A stretch of DNA of 64,000 nucleotides from the NCBI RefSeq assembly GCF_024259515.1, contig NZ_JANBWE010000001.1, forward strand, positions 434,001 through 498,000, written 5' to 3'. Source of the stretch: Salirhabdus salicampi. Lineage in GTDB: Bacteria; Bacillota; Bacilli; Bacillales; Alkalibacillaceae. This document shows positions 8,287 to 17,590 of this stretch, one piece after another. Position 1 is the stretch's first letter; every line of letters starts with the position of its first letter. The translations under genes and the position numbers were made by a program. The notes beneath the pieces were generated by a model. It was not told the origin of the DNA. It did not search any database and saw nothing but the letters and a program-made list of their open reading frames with translations.

Positions 8287-9288
8287 ATGTCACAAACAAG
8301 ATTGATTTTAGTTATGGACCCATTGTCACCTAAAATGGAACAATTCATTCGACAAAATTTACCGGATCACTATGAAATTATATTTTGTAATGAAGAAAAA
8401 GATCGTAATGAATACATTTCTATGGCAGATGTTTTAGTTACCTTTACCCAAGGCATTTCAAAAGATTGGCTTGAAAGAGCTGAAAGATGTCAGTTTATTC
8501 AGAAATTAGGTGCAGGGGTAAATAATATCGATATTAATGGAGCAAATACAAGAGCTATACCAGTAGCGAATACGAGCGGGTTAAATGCGACTGCAGTAGC
8601 AGAATTAACCATTACTCTTATGTTAGCTTCTTTAAGACATGTTATAACCGCACATAACCAAATTACAAATGAAGGCGTGTGGTTAAAAACCGGATTAAGA
8701 GATTTTTCATATCAATTGACGGGGAAAAATGTTGGCCTCATTGGTCTTGGGAACATAGGCCGGAAAGTAGCACAATTAACTAAGGGGTTCGATTGTAACA
8801 TACTGTACTATGATACAAGACGTTTATCATTTAAAGAAGAAGAAACATTACAAGTCAATTATTGTTCATTAGATAGGTTACTAACTGAATCTGATGTAGT
8901 TTCGTTACATGTTCCGAGAATAAAGGAAACTTACCATTTAATAAATGAGGAAAGATTGAATTTAATGAAACCAACCTCCGTTTTGATAAATACGTGTCGT
9001 GGTGGAGTAGTAGATGAGGAAGCTTTATATGAAGCTTTATATAGTAAAAAGATACTTGCTGCCGGTTTAGATGTATTTGAAAAGGAGCCGATTAATCAAG
9101 GTCATAACTTGGCATCCTTACCTAATGTGATTTTAACTCCTCACTTCGGAGGAGGGACTGTTGAAGCTATGGAATTAGTAGCCTCAAAAGCGTGTAAAAA
9201 TATAGTTGCATACGTGGAGCAGGGCAAGTTTGCTGATGAGAAAGATATAGTTAACCTTGATTCTATTAGTAGTAGAGTTAATGAATAG
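8287..9288 (+). CDS. D-isomer-specific 2-hydroxyacid dehydrogenase
   Basis: This 333-residue NAD(P)-dependent dehydrogenase belongs to the PGDH/formate dehydrogenase-like family. The Rossmann motif GLIGLGNIGRKVA lies near 152-164. The catalytic triad is visible as Arg in NTCRGG, Glu in DVFEKEP and His in LTPHFGGG. It interconverts a 2-hydroxyacid and a 2-oxoacid. It lies 31 bp after the ThDP gene, with GGGAGGAAAA before ATG, so the two are probably cotranscribed. (S)-sulfolactate dehydrogenase SlcC belongs to this family, as do many lactate, glycerate and hydroxyisocaproate enzymes, so the substrate cannot be assigned from sequence. Confidence 0.9.
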   Translation: MSQTRLILVMDPLSPKMEQFIRQNLPDHYEIIFCNEEKDRNEYISMADVLVTFTQGISKDWLERAERCQFIQKLGAGVNNIDINGANTRAIPVANTSGLNATAVAELTITLMLASLRHVITAHNQITNEGVWLKTGLRDFSYQLTGKNVGLIGLGNIGRKVAQLTKGFDCNILYYDTRRLSFKEEETLQVNYCSLDRLLTESDVVSLHVPRIKETYHLINEERLNLMKPTSVLINTCRGGVVDEEALYEALYSKKILAAGLDVFEKEPINQGHNLASLPNVILTPHFGGGTVEAMELVASKACKNIVAYVEQGKFADEKDIVNLDSISSRVNE

Positions 9289-9340
9289 GGTGAAGAAAGT
9301 TGTCGGTTTATAAAAATACAGGATGAAAGGAGAGGACTAA

Positions 9341-10408
9341 ATGGAGAAAATGTATGAGATCAAAAACCAAGACTATAAGTTGTTAGGAGTAAAGATACTA
9401 GAAAAGGTTAATGTATCACAAGAACATGCACTTATATTAATGGAGACACTGTTAGATTCAGATCAAAAAGGGATATATACTCACGGATTCTATCGGTTAC
9501 AAACATACATCAAACAAATAAAATGTGGAAATTATAATACTAGTCCAGCGATTAATACTGTGAAAAATGATACAAATGTTAAATTGTTAGATGGTGACAA
9601 TGGGTTAGGGAGTGTTGTTAGTACAATTGCGATGAATCAGGCAATTAACATAAGTGAATCTAAGGGAGTAGGAGTAGTTGGTGTTAGAAAAAGCAATCAC
9701 TTTGGAACAGCGGCATATTATGCGGAACTTGCATCCCAAAAAGACCAAATCGGCATTGTAATGACAAATGCATCACCGGCAATAGCACCAACCGGGGGAA
9801 AAACTCCTTTACTAGGCAATAATCCATGGTCCATATCTGTACCATCATCTTTAGGGCACCCCATTACTTTGGATATAGCAAATAGTGTATCAGCAAGGGG
9901 GAAAATTCGCCTTAAAGCATTAAATGGAGAATCAATACCAGTAGGGTGGGCATTGGACAAAGAAGGAAATCCTACTACAAATGCTCATGAAGCATTGGAA
10001 GGTTTAATATTACCAATTGGTGACTATAAAGGCTATGGGATTACTTTTATGATTAGTATATTATCCGGTATTTTAACTGGTGCGAATTTTGATTTTGATA
10101 TTCCTCTAATCGAAGAAGACGGTGTCAGAAATAATGGTCATTTATTCGTTTCTTTAAATATTTCAAATTTCATGGAAGTACCGAAATTCAAAGAAAGAAT
10201 TGGAATATTCGTTAAGGAAATAAAAAACTCTCCAAAGGTTAAGGATGTTGATCAAATATTATTACCAGGTGAGATGGAGTGGACGAAAAAATTAAATCAA
10301 AAAGAAGAATATGTAAAAGTACCTGAAAGAATTTTTTCGTTTATTCAGTCTCTAAGTGAACAATATGGAGTGTCACTCCCTGATTACCGTTTACTAAAGA
10401 CTGTTTAA
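9341..10408 (+). CDS. Malate/L-lactate dehydrogenase type-2 (Ldh2/ComC) family oxidoreductase
   Basis: This 355-residue NAD(P)H-dependent enzyme is of the MDH/LDH2 fold, unrelated to the Rossmann D-isomer family upstream. Family landmarks are THGFYRL (about 47-53), RKSNHFGTAAYYAELA with the catalytic His (about 112-127), NASPAIAPTGG, the DKEGNPTTN loop and GDYKGYGI. Relatives include (R)-sulfolactate dehydrogenase ComC, ureidoglycolate dehydrogenase and 2,3-diketogulonate reductase. Placed next to a D-isomer enzyme, it suggests that both stereoisomers of one 2-hydroxyacid are oxidised to a common 2-oxoacid. The start follows GAAAGGAGAGG at 52 bp from the previous stop. Confidence 0.9.
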   Translation: MEKMYEIKNQDYKLLGVKILEKVNVSQEHALILMETLLDSDQKGIYTHGFYRLQTYIKQIKCGNYNTSPAINTVKNDTNVKLLDGDNGLGSVVSTIAMNQAINISESKGVGVVGVRKSNHFGTAAYYAELASQKDQIGIVMTNASPAIAPTGGKTPLLGNNPWSISVPSSLGHPITLDIANSVSARGKIRLKALNGESIPVGWALDKEGNPTTNAHEALEGLILPIGDYKGYGITFMISILSGILTGANFDFDIPLIEEDGVRNNGHLFVSLNISNFMEVPKFKERIGIFVKEIKNSPKVKDVDQILLPGEMEWTKKLNQKEEYVKVPERIFSFIQSLSEQYGVSLPDYRLLKTV

Positions 10409-10441
10409 CGATAGTGAACGGATGTTAAGGTGGAATTTGAA

Positions 10442-11614
10442 ATGAAACAGATGTATTTGTTTTACACCTCGGTTATTTTTCTACTCATATCGGTGTCGGC
10501 AGCTCGACCAATGACCTCACTATTTGCTGAAGAATTAAATGCATCAATGTTAGAAATTGGAGTAATTACATCCATGTACTCTGTTACACCATTAATAATA
10601 GCCATATTAGCAGGTAGATTTGTCGATCGTGTAGGTGAAAAGTTACCAATTATGATTGGAGGAATAGGGGTTGCAACTGCACTCTCTCTTCCTTTTTTCT
10701 TTTCCAGTTTAAATATTTTATATATAACACAGTTATTAGCTGGTGGATCCCAACTTTTGGCTTTAGTCGCTATACAAAATGGTGTTGGCAGGTCTGTATC
10801 ATCTCAAAATAGAGACCGGGCAATAAGTATATTCAGTATTTGTGCATCTATAGGATTAATGTTAGGTCCACTAATTGGAGGCTATTGTGTAGAACATGTT
10901 GGCTTTCGGAATTCTTATATAATATTTTCATTATTTGCTTACATTCCTTTTTTAGTTAGTATGTTCATTGTCACTTCAAAAAATAAGACAGTTGAAGAAA
11001 GTGTTCAAAAATCAATTAAACTATCAAAGTTGTTAGCAATTCCAGGTATGAAGAGGTCCGTGTTTGTCAGCATGATGAATCTAGCTTCAATTGACTTATT
11101 TCTAGTATATTATCCTCTTTATGGGAACTCGATTGGGTTAACCCCCTCTGAAATAGGGTGGGTTTTAATGTTGACATCACTGTCCAGTGTCTTGTCACGT
11201 TTGGGTATGCCTATTCTCATAAAAAAGTATGGAAGAGTAAATATATTAACCATTTTTATTGTTTTCGGTGGTATCTCTTATGGAATAATCCCATATATAA
11301 CATTATTTCCGTTTATTTTAATGGCTGTAATAGTAATAGGTACTGGTTTAGGTGTTGCACAACCTTTGACGACTATTATAGCATTTAATTTAGCTCCTCA
11401 AGGACATACCGGCGAAGTTCTTGGCTTAAGATTAGCAGGAAATCGTTTATCCCAAATCGCTATCCCTCTTGTTTTTGCTGGTGTTAGTGGATTTACTGGG
11501 CTAGGTGCAATATTTACAATTCAATCAAGTGGCTTAATGCTCGCTGCCTATTTGTCAATTGGTATAAAGAAGCATAACAAAAGGGAAGAGGATAATAAGT
11601 CTATAAACACATGA
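10442..11614 (+). CDS. Major facilitator superfamily permease
   Basis: This 390-residue MFS protein has about 12 membrane helices. The loop 2-3 signature GRFVDRVGEKLPIM is present (about residues 57-70), and a basic KKHNKREED tail ends the protein. The start is ATG 10442 behind TAAGGTGG; an in-frame GTG at 10430 overlaps that site and is less likely. It is the last gene of the ThDP/dehydrogenase operon, 33 bp downstream, so it probably imports or exports the hydroxyacid or a product. The direction and ligand are unknown. No clear terminator follows. The next 365 bp (11615-11979) hold the promoter region of the sugar operon. Confidence 0.85.
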   Translation: MKQMYLFYTSVIFLLISVSAARPMTSLFAEELNASMLEIGVITSMYSVTPLIIAILAGRFVDRVGEKLPIMIGGIGVATALSLPFFFSSLNILYITQLLAGGSQLLALVAIQNGVGRSVSSQNRDRAISIFSICASIGLMLGPLIGGYCVEHVGFRNSYIIFSLFAYIPFLVSMFIVTSKNKTVEESVQKSIKLSKLLAIPGMKRSVFVSMMNLASIDLFLVYYPLYGNSIGLTPSEIGWVLMLTSLSSVLSRLGMPILIKKYGRVNILTIFIVFGGISYGIIPYITLFPFILMAVIVIGTGLGVAQPLTTIIAFNLAPQGHTGEVLGLRLAGNRLSQIAIPLVFAGVSGFTGLGAIFTIQSSGLMLAAYLSIGIKKHNKREEDNKSINT

Positions 11615-11874
11615 TCGTCATAATTACAATGACAATAACACATCTTTTCGCTTTTGATTGAGAAGGTGTTTATTAGTCTATGTTCATAACCTTTTACAAT
11701 CACTTAACAAAAAAATTGTTTAATCGTTGCTCAACAATATCTTTCCCTTCATCTCGCTTAGCTTTGTGGTTCAGGGGAAGGATATTTTTGTATTTTAGAG
11801 GGGTAATTTCCAACTGCATTTAGTTGTTTAGTTTTGTTTATATTTAATTGTTTTTGAAAATGTTTTATTTTCTG

Positions 11875-11903
11875 TTGATTTTTTTGAAAAAACAGATTAG
11901 TAT
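11875..11903 (+). promoter_or_regulatory. Candidate sigma-A promoter of the rhamnose-type operon
   Basis: TTGATT (11875-11880) and TAGTAT (11898-11903) are separated by 17 bp in the gap before the ABC transporter operon. The predicted transcription start near 11910 would place the cre-like element about 40 bases downstream. Both hexamers deviate from consensus. The rest of the 11615-11979 gap shows no convincing coding sequence. Confidence 0.4.
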
Positions 11904-11951
11904 AAAAATAACCAAAAGTTGGGTAGTCACCTTTTTGAATATTCGTTATAT

Positions 11952-11965
11952 TGTAAGCCCTTACA
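11952..11965 (+). promoter_or_regulatory. cre-like catabolite repression site abutting the ribosome site
   Basis: TGTAAGCCCTTACA fits the CcpA cre consensus TGWAANCGNTNWCA at every defined position except one (C for G in the centre). It is part of a 7-bp inverted repeat, TTGTAAG-CC-CTTACAA (11951-11966). It ends directly at the AAAGGAGG ribosome site of the first operon gene. A site downstream of the promoter would let CcpA block elongation. A LacI- or DeoR-family operator is the alternative reading. Confidence 0.55.
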
Positions 11966-11979
11966 AAGGAGGTATTTAA

Positions 11980-13491
11980 ATGTCTGAAGAATCGCTATTT
12001 CTAGAGATGAAACATGTAAGTAAAACCTATCCAGGTGTTAAAGCGTTAGAAAATGTAGAGCTTGAAGTAAAGTCCGGAGAAGTTCACGCATTAGTAGGCG
12101 AGAATGGTGCTGGAAAGTCTACTTTAATTAAAGTGTTAGCAGGAATAGTTCAACCGGATGATGGTGCTGTCATTCGTATTGAAAATAAAGAAATCGATTT
12201 ACATAAGACAGATGCCAAGGAAGCACAGAATCATGGGATTTCAATTATATATCAAGATTTAAGCCTATTCCCAAATCTTACTGTTGCGGAAAATATTTGT
12301 ATCGGTAAAACAGAAATAGCAGGATTTAAAAAGGTAAATTGGAACGAGATTAAAAAGAAGGCAAAAGATGCTTTAAGCGTATTAGGAGTGGACATTGATC
12401 TTAATCTGCCACTTGAGAAATTAAGCATTGCAAGGCAACAATTAGTAGCTATAGCAAGAGCATTGACTTTAGAGTCGAAGTTAATTGTCATGGATGAACC
12501 AACATCATCATTATCCTCAGGTGAAGTGGAACTCCTTTATAAAATTATTTTCGATTTAAAAAAGAAAGGCATAGCAATTTTATTTGTTAGTCATAAAATG
12601 AAGGAATTGTTTACTGTAGCCGACCGTTTCTCTGTATTACGTGATGGAAAGTTTGTCGGTAGATATGATAAGGCTGAGTTAGATGAGGACAAACTTATTT
12701 CTTTAATGGTGGGCCGTAATGTAGAGTTTGAGAAATTCGAGGCAGAGGAAATTGGCGACACTCTTTTAGAGGCTAAGAATTTAAGTAAAAAAGGAAATTT
12801 TAAAGGAATCAATTTTACTTTGCGAAAAGGTGAAGTATTAGGGATAACTGGACTGGTAGGAAGTGGTAGGACCGAATTGGTGCAGTCGATTTTTGGAGTA
12901 GAGGTCCCTGACGAAGGTGAAGTCCAAATCATGGGGAAACGGATAAATATAAAAACTCCGAAGGATGCGGTTAAACATGGCATCGCCTATATTCCAGAAA
13001 GCAGGCAGACACAAGGTTTAATTTTAAATCAATCCATTGTTCACAACATATCCCTCCCTATTATAAACAAATTAATAAATAAATTTAAAATGATCAGAAA
13101 ATCAAAGGAAAAGGAACTAGCAAAACAATTTGTAGAACAACTTGATATTAGACCTCCGCTTCCTCACTTAAGTGCCGAGCAATTATCGGGTGGAAACCAA
13201 CAAAAAGTGGTAGTTGGAAAATGGCTTTCGACCGATTTGAAAGTTTTAATTGTTGATGAGCCGACCAATGGGATAGATGTAGGTGCTAAAACAGAGATTC
13301 ATAAATTATTACGTAATTTAGCAAATGAAGGCATTGGAGTCATTATGGTTTCCTCAGAATTGCCAGAAGTATTAGCTGTTAGTGATAGAGTAATCGTTAT
13401 GCGAAAAGGAAGAATAGTAGATGAAGTTGAGGCTAAGGGAGCTACTCAAGAATCAATTATGAATAAAGCTTTATTAGGTGAAGCAAAGTAG
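11980..13491 (+). CDS. Sugar ABC transporter ATPase with two nucleotide-binding domains (rhamnose-type)
   Basis: This 503-residue fused ATPase belongs to the RbsA/MglA/XylG/RhaT class. Domain 1 (about 1-235) has Walker A GENGAGKST, a weak signature LSIARQQ and Walker B LIVMDEPTSS. Domain 2 (about 250-500) has the degenerate Walker A GLVGSGRTEL typical of the class, signature LSGGNQQK and Walker B LIVDEPTNG. It powers import through the two permeases that follow. Downstream enzymes point to L-rhamnose or a related deoxy- or aldohexose. It is the first gene of the operon and starts at ATG behind AAAGGAGG. Confidence 0.92.
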   Translation: MSEESLFLEMKHVSKTYPGVKALENVELEVKSGEVHALVGENGAGKSTLIKVLAGIVQPDDGAVIRIENKEIDLHKTDAKEAQNHGISIIYQDLSLFPNLTVAENICIGKTEIAGFKKVNWNEIKKKAKDALSVLGVDIDLNLPLEKLSIARQQLVAIARALTLESKLIVMDEPTSSLSSGEVELLYKIIFDLKKKGIAILFVSHKMKELFTVADRFSVLRDGKFVGRYDKAELDEDKLISLMVGRNVEFEKFEAEEIGDTLLEAKNLSKKGNFKGINFTLRKGEVLGITGLVGSGRTELVQSIFGVEVPDEGEVQIMGKRINIKTPKDAVKHGIAYIPESRQTQGLILNQSIVHNISLPIINKLINKFKMIRKSKEKELAKQFVEQLDIRPPLPHLSAEQLSGGNQQKVVVGKWLSTDLKVLIVDEPTNGIDVGAKTEIHKLLRNLANEGIGVIMVSSELPEVLAVSDRVIVMRKGRIVDEVEAKGATQESIMNKALLGEAK

Positions 13492-13509
13492 AAGGAGGAA
13501 AGAGGGTAT

Positions 13510-14475
13510 ATGAGTCTTTTTAAAACTAAAGAAGCTGGCATAGGAATTACACTTGTGATACTCATGATCGTGTTGGCATCCATGAGTCCGGTGTTTTTTA
13601 CTTTTAATAATCTAATAGAGCTCATGCGAAACAATGTGGTTATTGCAATACTAGCTGCGGGTATGACATTGGTCATCATTACCGGAGGTATCGATGTATC
13701 AGTTGCTGCTATTACAGCGACTTGTACAGTGCTCGTTGGGAATTTTTTAATACATATTAGTGACAGCGTTTTCTTAGTTTTAATTGCGTCGGCGTTACTA
13801 GGAACATTATTGGGGGCGATAAATGGATTTTTTGTTGCCAAAATTAAAATTCCCCCAATTGTCATAACTTTAGGTACGATGTCCGTATTTACAGGTTTTA
13901 CAATGTATATCACTGGTGGTGTATGGATTACAAAAATTCCTCAGAGCTTTATAGATTTTGGAAGAATAAAGATCTTGAACATTCCAATCCAGTTATACTT
14001 CTTACTCGTCATTGTGATTTTAACTTGGTTTATTTTAAAGTACATGAATATTGGTAGACATATATACGCTATTGGTGGAAATGTTACTTCTTCAATCCGT
14101 TCTGGGATTAAAATTGAACGAGTTCAAATGTTTGTTTATTCATATGTAGGGTTTCTAGCTGGGATTGCAGCTGTTGTGCATACATCTATCATGAGACAAG
14201 TTGACCCTAATGCCTTTTCATGGGTTGAGCTTCAAGTCATTGCAGCTGTTGTTATCGGAGGCGCAAGTATTCTGGGAGGAGTTGGAAGTGTATGGGGATC
14301 CTTACTCGGAGTCAGTTTGCTGGCGGTTTTAAGTAATGGATTGACACTAGCACATATTCCGAGTTTTTGGCACAAAATCATTGTTGGAACGATTATATTG
14401 TTAGCTGTAAGTTTTGACATTATAAAACGAAATAGAGATGAAGACAAATTAGCCAAAATTGATCCTTCACTTTAA
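13510..14475 (+). CDS. Sugar ABC transporter permease (BPD_transp_2 family), first copy
   Basis: This 321-residue integral membrane protein has 8-10 helices and belongs to the ribose/galactose/rhamnose permease family. Hallmarks are GMTLVIITGGIDVSVA (about 57-72), FVAKIKIPPIVITLGTM and AVVIGGASILGGVGS near 245-260. It lies 18 bp after the ATPase gene, with GAAGGAGGAAAGAGG upstream of ATG. It pairs with the next gene, as RhaP pairs with RhaQ in rhizobial rhamnose importers, forming a heterodimeric channel. Confidence 0.9.
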   Translation: MSLFKTKEAGIGITLVILMIVLASMSPVFFTFNNLIELMRNNVVIAILAAGMTLVIITGGIDVSVAAITATCTVLVGNFLIHISDSVFLVLIASALLGTLLGAINGFFVAKIKIPPIVITLGTMSVFTGFTMYITGGVWITKIPQSFIDFGRIKILNIPIQLYFLLVIVILTWFILKYMNIGRHIYAIGGNVTSSIRSGIKIERVQMFVYSYVGFLAGIAAVVHTSIMRQVDPNAFSWVELQVIAAVVIGGASILGGVGSVWGSLLGVSLLAVLSNGLTLAHIPSFWHKIIVGTIILLAVSFDIIKRNRDEDKLAKIDPSL

Positions 14476-14491
14476 ATGGGAGGTATAGGGT

Positions 14492-15466
14492 GTGAAATAT
14501 TTAACGATAGAAAACATTTTATTAGCTGTTTTCATTTTACTGTTTACCGTTTTTTCCTTAACTGCACCTGGCTTCTTAAGCGAAAGTAACTTAAGAGCTA
14601 TGGCCTTTCAGTTACCGGAGTTTGGTCTAATCGCTTTAGGAATGATGGTCGTTATATTAACGAGTGGGATAGATTTATCTCTAACGTATACTTCAGCACT
14701 AGCTGGAATTGTGATTGCATTAGGTTTAACAGCAGGATTACCAATATTAGCAGCTATTCTATTAGGTTTAGGAGCAGCCATTCTTTGTGGATGTGTTAAT
14801 GCCTTTTTCGTTTCAAATATCGGTGTGTCTCCTATTTTAGTCACAATTGGAACAATGATTTTATACGAAGGGGTTAGCATGCAAATTACAAAGGGTGGGG
14901 CGATCTCAGGATTTCCGGAACAGTTTTATGTATTTGGAAATGCCACTATAGGTGTCATCCCACTTCCGATTATCATCTTTGCAATTTTTGCAATCGTGAC
15001 ATATGTACTTTTGAACAATACACCATGGGGACGAAGTGTTTACATGATCGGAAGTAACCCGAAAGCTACGTTTTTTTCAGGTATTAATACTCGTAGGGTT
15101 TTATATTATGTTTATCTTTATGCTGCATTATTAGCTGCAATTGCGGGTTTGATTATGGCATCTCGATACAACTCTGCTAAGGTAGATTATGGCTCCTCCT
15201 ATCTACTATTAAGTATTGCAGCGGTAGTTTTAGGGGGAACGAAAATACAAGGTGGATATGGAAAAGTCATGGGAACAGTACTTGGTGTTATGATTTTTCA
15301 AATTTTAACTAGTGCTCTCAATTTGTATGGTGTTTCTCCCCATATTGTTAATATCTTTATTGGTGGGATTTTAATCTTTGTACTAACTTTAAACTTCATC
15401 CTGAACAATGTTGGTCGAAAAAATGTTCCAAAAGTTATAAAAAGAGATACAGAAATAGAAGCATAG
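14492..15466 (+). CDS. Sugar ABC transporter permease (BPD_transp_2 family), second copy
   Basis: This 324-residue paralogue of the preceding permease has the same landmarks: GMMVVILTSGIDLSLTYTSA (about 50-69), FFVSNIGVSPILVTIGTM and AAVVLGGTKIQGGYGK. It starts at GTG 14492 behind GGGAGGTATAGG. Two different permease genes in one operon is characteristic of rhamnose- and AI-2-type systems rather than ribose systems, which use one. The 101-bp gap after it carries only a small CAAGC-TTTT-GCTTG hairpin near 15478-15491. Confidence 0.9.
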   Translation: MKYLTIENILLAVFILLFTVFSLTAPGFLSESNLRAMAFQLPEFGLIALGMMVVILTSGIDLSLTYTSALAGIVIALGLTAGLPILAAILLGLGAAILCGCVNAFFVSNIGVSPILVTIGTMILYEGVSMQITKGGAISGFPEQFYVFGNATIGVIPLPIIIFAIFAIVTYVLLNNTPWGRSVYMIGSNPKATFFSGINTRRVLYYVYLYAALLAAIAGLIMASRYNSAKVDYGSSYLLLSIAAVVLGGTKIQGGYGKVMGTVLGVMIFQILTSALNLYGVSPHIVNIFIGGILIFVLTLNFILNNVGRKNVPKVIKRDTEIEA

Positions 15467-15567
15467 TTATTTATCTTCAAGCTTTTGCTTGGGGTATATA
15501 TATAAATAAAAGGCAAAGGGGGAAAGTAGTCCTTATTTCTTTTAACATTTAAAGGGAGGGATTTTTT

Positions 15568-16587
15568 ATGAAAAAAAGATTATTACTGCTAACAAGTCTA
15601 TTCATTTTATCTTTAGCATTAATGGCCTGTTCCGATGATGCAGGTGGAACTGGTAATGGAGAAGACAACGATGGAGAATTTACGATTGCACTTGTTCCAA
15701 AATTAGTAGGTATTCCGTATTTTAACGCAACAGAAACAGGAGCTGAAAAAGCAGGAGAAGATCTTGGTATAAATGTTATTTATACTGGACCAACAGAGCC
15801 TGACGCAGCCCAACAAGTTAAAGTAATTGAAGATTTAATTAGTCGGGGTGTTGATGCGATTGCTGTAGCACCAAACGATCCCGCAGCTTTAACACCAGTA
15901 TTAAAAAGGGCAAGAGATGAAGGCATCCTTGTGCTAGATTGGGATACACCCGCTGAGAAAGAGGTAGTTGACATCGGTGTACACCAAATTGATGATGAAG
16001 AGTATGCTAAGCATATTTTTGATAGCTTAGTAGAAGCGATGGGAACAGATACTGGCGACTTCGCAATTATTACAGGTGGTCTATCTGCAGCAAATATTAA
16101 TAACTGGATTGATACTGGACTCGATTATGCAAAAAGTGAATATCCTGGATTAAATCTAGTAACTGAACGGGTTCCTTCTGATGAGAAACAACAAGTTGCA
16201 TATCAGAAAGGCCTTGAGTTAATTTCCGCATATCCTGATTTAAAAGGGATTATTGGCTATAGTACACCTGCACCATTAGGGGCTGCTCAGGCTGTACAAG
16301 AAAGAGGATTACAAGATGAAATCGCAGTAGTCGGTACGGCATTACCTACTGACTCCTTACCATATTTAGAAGATGGATCTTTAGATAAAGCAATCTTATG
16401 GGATCCTGAGGCATTAGGTTATTTAACAATTGTAATCGCTAACATGGTATTAAATGGTGAAACACCAGAAGATGGCCAAGAAATTGATAATATCGGACCT
16501 ATTACCGTTACAGACGGCGGTGACAAGGTTATCCTAGGTCCTCCTACAGACTTTACGAAAGATAATGCTGCAGACTTCGACTTTTAA
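15568..16587 (+). CDS. Sugar-binding lipoprotein of the ABC transporter (rhamnose/AI-2 type)
   Basis: This 339-residue lipoprotein has signal peptide MKKRLLLLTSLFILSLALMA then the lipobox Cys (L-M-A-C), an acidic Gly/Asp/Asn spacer and a periplasmic-binding-protein type 1 domain (about 38-330). The opening FTIALVPKLVGIPYFNATETG and VKVIEDLISRGVDAIAVAPND are typical of RhaS/LsrB-like sugar receptors. It docks on the two-permease channel. It is the fourth gene of the operon and is followed by a very strong hairpin, as expected for a receptor made in excess over its permease. Confidence 0.9.
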   Translation: MKKRLLLLTSLFILSLALMACSDDAGGTGNGEDNDGEFTIALVPKLVGIPYFNATETGAEKAGEDLGINVIYTGPTEPDAAQQVKVIEDLISRGVDAIAVAPNDPAALTPVLKRARDEGILVLDWDTPAEKEVVDIGVHQIDDEEYAKHIFDSLVEAMGTDTGDFAIITGGLSAANINNWIDTGLDYAKSEYPGLNLVTERVPSDEKQQVAYQKGLELISAYPDLKGIIGYSTPAPLGAAQAVQERGLQDEIAVVGTALPTDSLPYLEDGSLDKAILWDPEALGYLTIVIANMVLNGETPEDGQEIDNIGPITVTDGGDKVILGPPTDFTKDNAADFDF

Positions 16588-16591
16588 AAAC

Positions 16592-16625
16592 ATGAGAAGG
16601 CTGGATACATATCCAGCCTTCTCAT
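16592..16625 (+). terminator. Strong intercistronic hairpin after the sugar-binding protein gene
   Basis: A perfect 16-bp inverted repeat (ATGAGAAGGCTGGATA at 16592-16607 and its complement at 16610-16625) with a two-base centre lies 4 bp after the stop codon. No T-run follows on the plus strand, so it is more likely a 3' processing or stabilising structure, or a partial terminator, than a full intrinsic terminator. Confidence 0.65.
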
Positions 16626-16713
16626 TAATTAATTCTCTTGTGAGTGTTTTATAAGAATTAAAGCTATTAGAAGAGAGTTAATTAATATATACAATTTAAG
16701 GAGGTTATTATTT

Positions 16714-17562
16714 ATGAAATTAGGAATTCATGCTTATGCTTGGTGCTCAGAATGGACAAATGATCAATTGGATTTAATTAACTACACGAAGTCACTCGGT
16801 TTAGATTTCATTGAGATTCCGTTAATGACATTAGACTCTTTTGACCCTATTAAAGTGAAACAACGGTTAGAAGAGTTGAATTTTGAGGCCGTAACTTCAA
16901 CGGTTTTACTTGAGGGTACAGACATTACAAGTGATGATGAAAACGTTAGAGCAAACGGAATTGATTATTTAAAGCGCTGTGTTAAAGCAACCCACGATAT
17001 GGGGGCTACAAGTTTTTCAGGTGTTATTTATTCAGAACATGTAAAACCAGCAAAAAAAAGACCTGACACGACCGTATGGGAACATTCCGCTAAGTCACTT
17101 AAAGAAGTTGCGAAGTATGCTCAAGATTTCGGAGTTACGATTGGTTTAGAACCAGTAAATCGTTATGAAACATATTTAATCAATACAGCAGACCAAGCTG
17201 TGAAACTGAAAGAGATGATTGATGAGCCGAATATAAGGATTCACCTCGATACTTATCATATGAATATAGAAGAAAAGAGCTTTTATGAAGCAACGAAAAC
17301 AGCGGGAGATGACTTAGTTCATTATCATCTTTGTGAAAATGATAGAGGAATTCCGGGTACAGGTTTAGTCAATTGGGATGACATCTTCAAAGCTTTAGGA
17401 GAAATGAATTATAGTGGCTATGCAGCACTCGAATCGTTTGTAGACGTAACAGATAATATGAATACATGGGTGTGGAGACAGTTAGCCCCTAATGGTGAAA
17501 CGTTAGTAAAGGAAGGCATTTCCTTCATTAAAAGTTTACAAAAAAAGTATAATCTAGATTAA
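16714..17562 (+). CDS. Sugar isomerase/epimerase of the D-tagatose 3-epimerase family
   Basis: This 282-residue xylose-isomerase-like TIM barrel has the four metal ligands of ketose 3-epimerases: Glu in GLEPVNRYETYLINT (about 151), Asp in HLDTYHMNIEE (about 184), His in HYHLCENDRG (about 210) and Glu in ALESFV (about 245). The family epimerises ketohexoses such as psicose, tagatose or L-ribulose at C3. Next to a rhamnose isomerase of the broad-specificity Pseudomonas type, it could act on L-rhamnulose or on D-psicose derived from D-allose. The start follows AAGGAGG. Its exact step is inferred only from context. Confidence 0.82.
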   Translation: MKLGIHAYAWCSEWTNDQLDLINYTKSLGLDFIEIPLMTLDSFDPIKVKQRLEELNFEAVTSTVLLEGTDITSDDENVRANGIDYLKRCVKATHDMGATSFSGVIYSEHVKPAKKRPDTTVWEHSAKSLKEVAKYAQDFGVTIGLEPVNRYETYLINTADQAVKLKEMIDEPNIRIHLDTYHMNIEEKSFYEATKTAGDDLVHYHLCENDRGIPGTGLVNWDDIFKALGEMNYSGYAALESFVDVTDNMNTWVWRQLAPNGETLVKEGISFIKSLQKKYNLD

Positions 17563-17590
17563 AAAAGTAGTAGATGGGAGGATTATGCAT

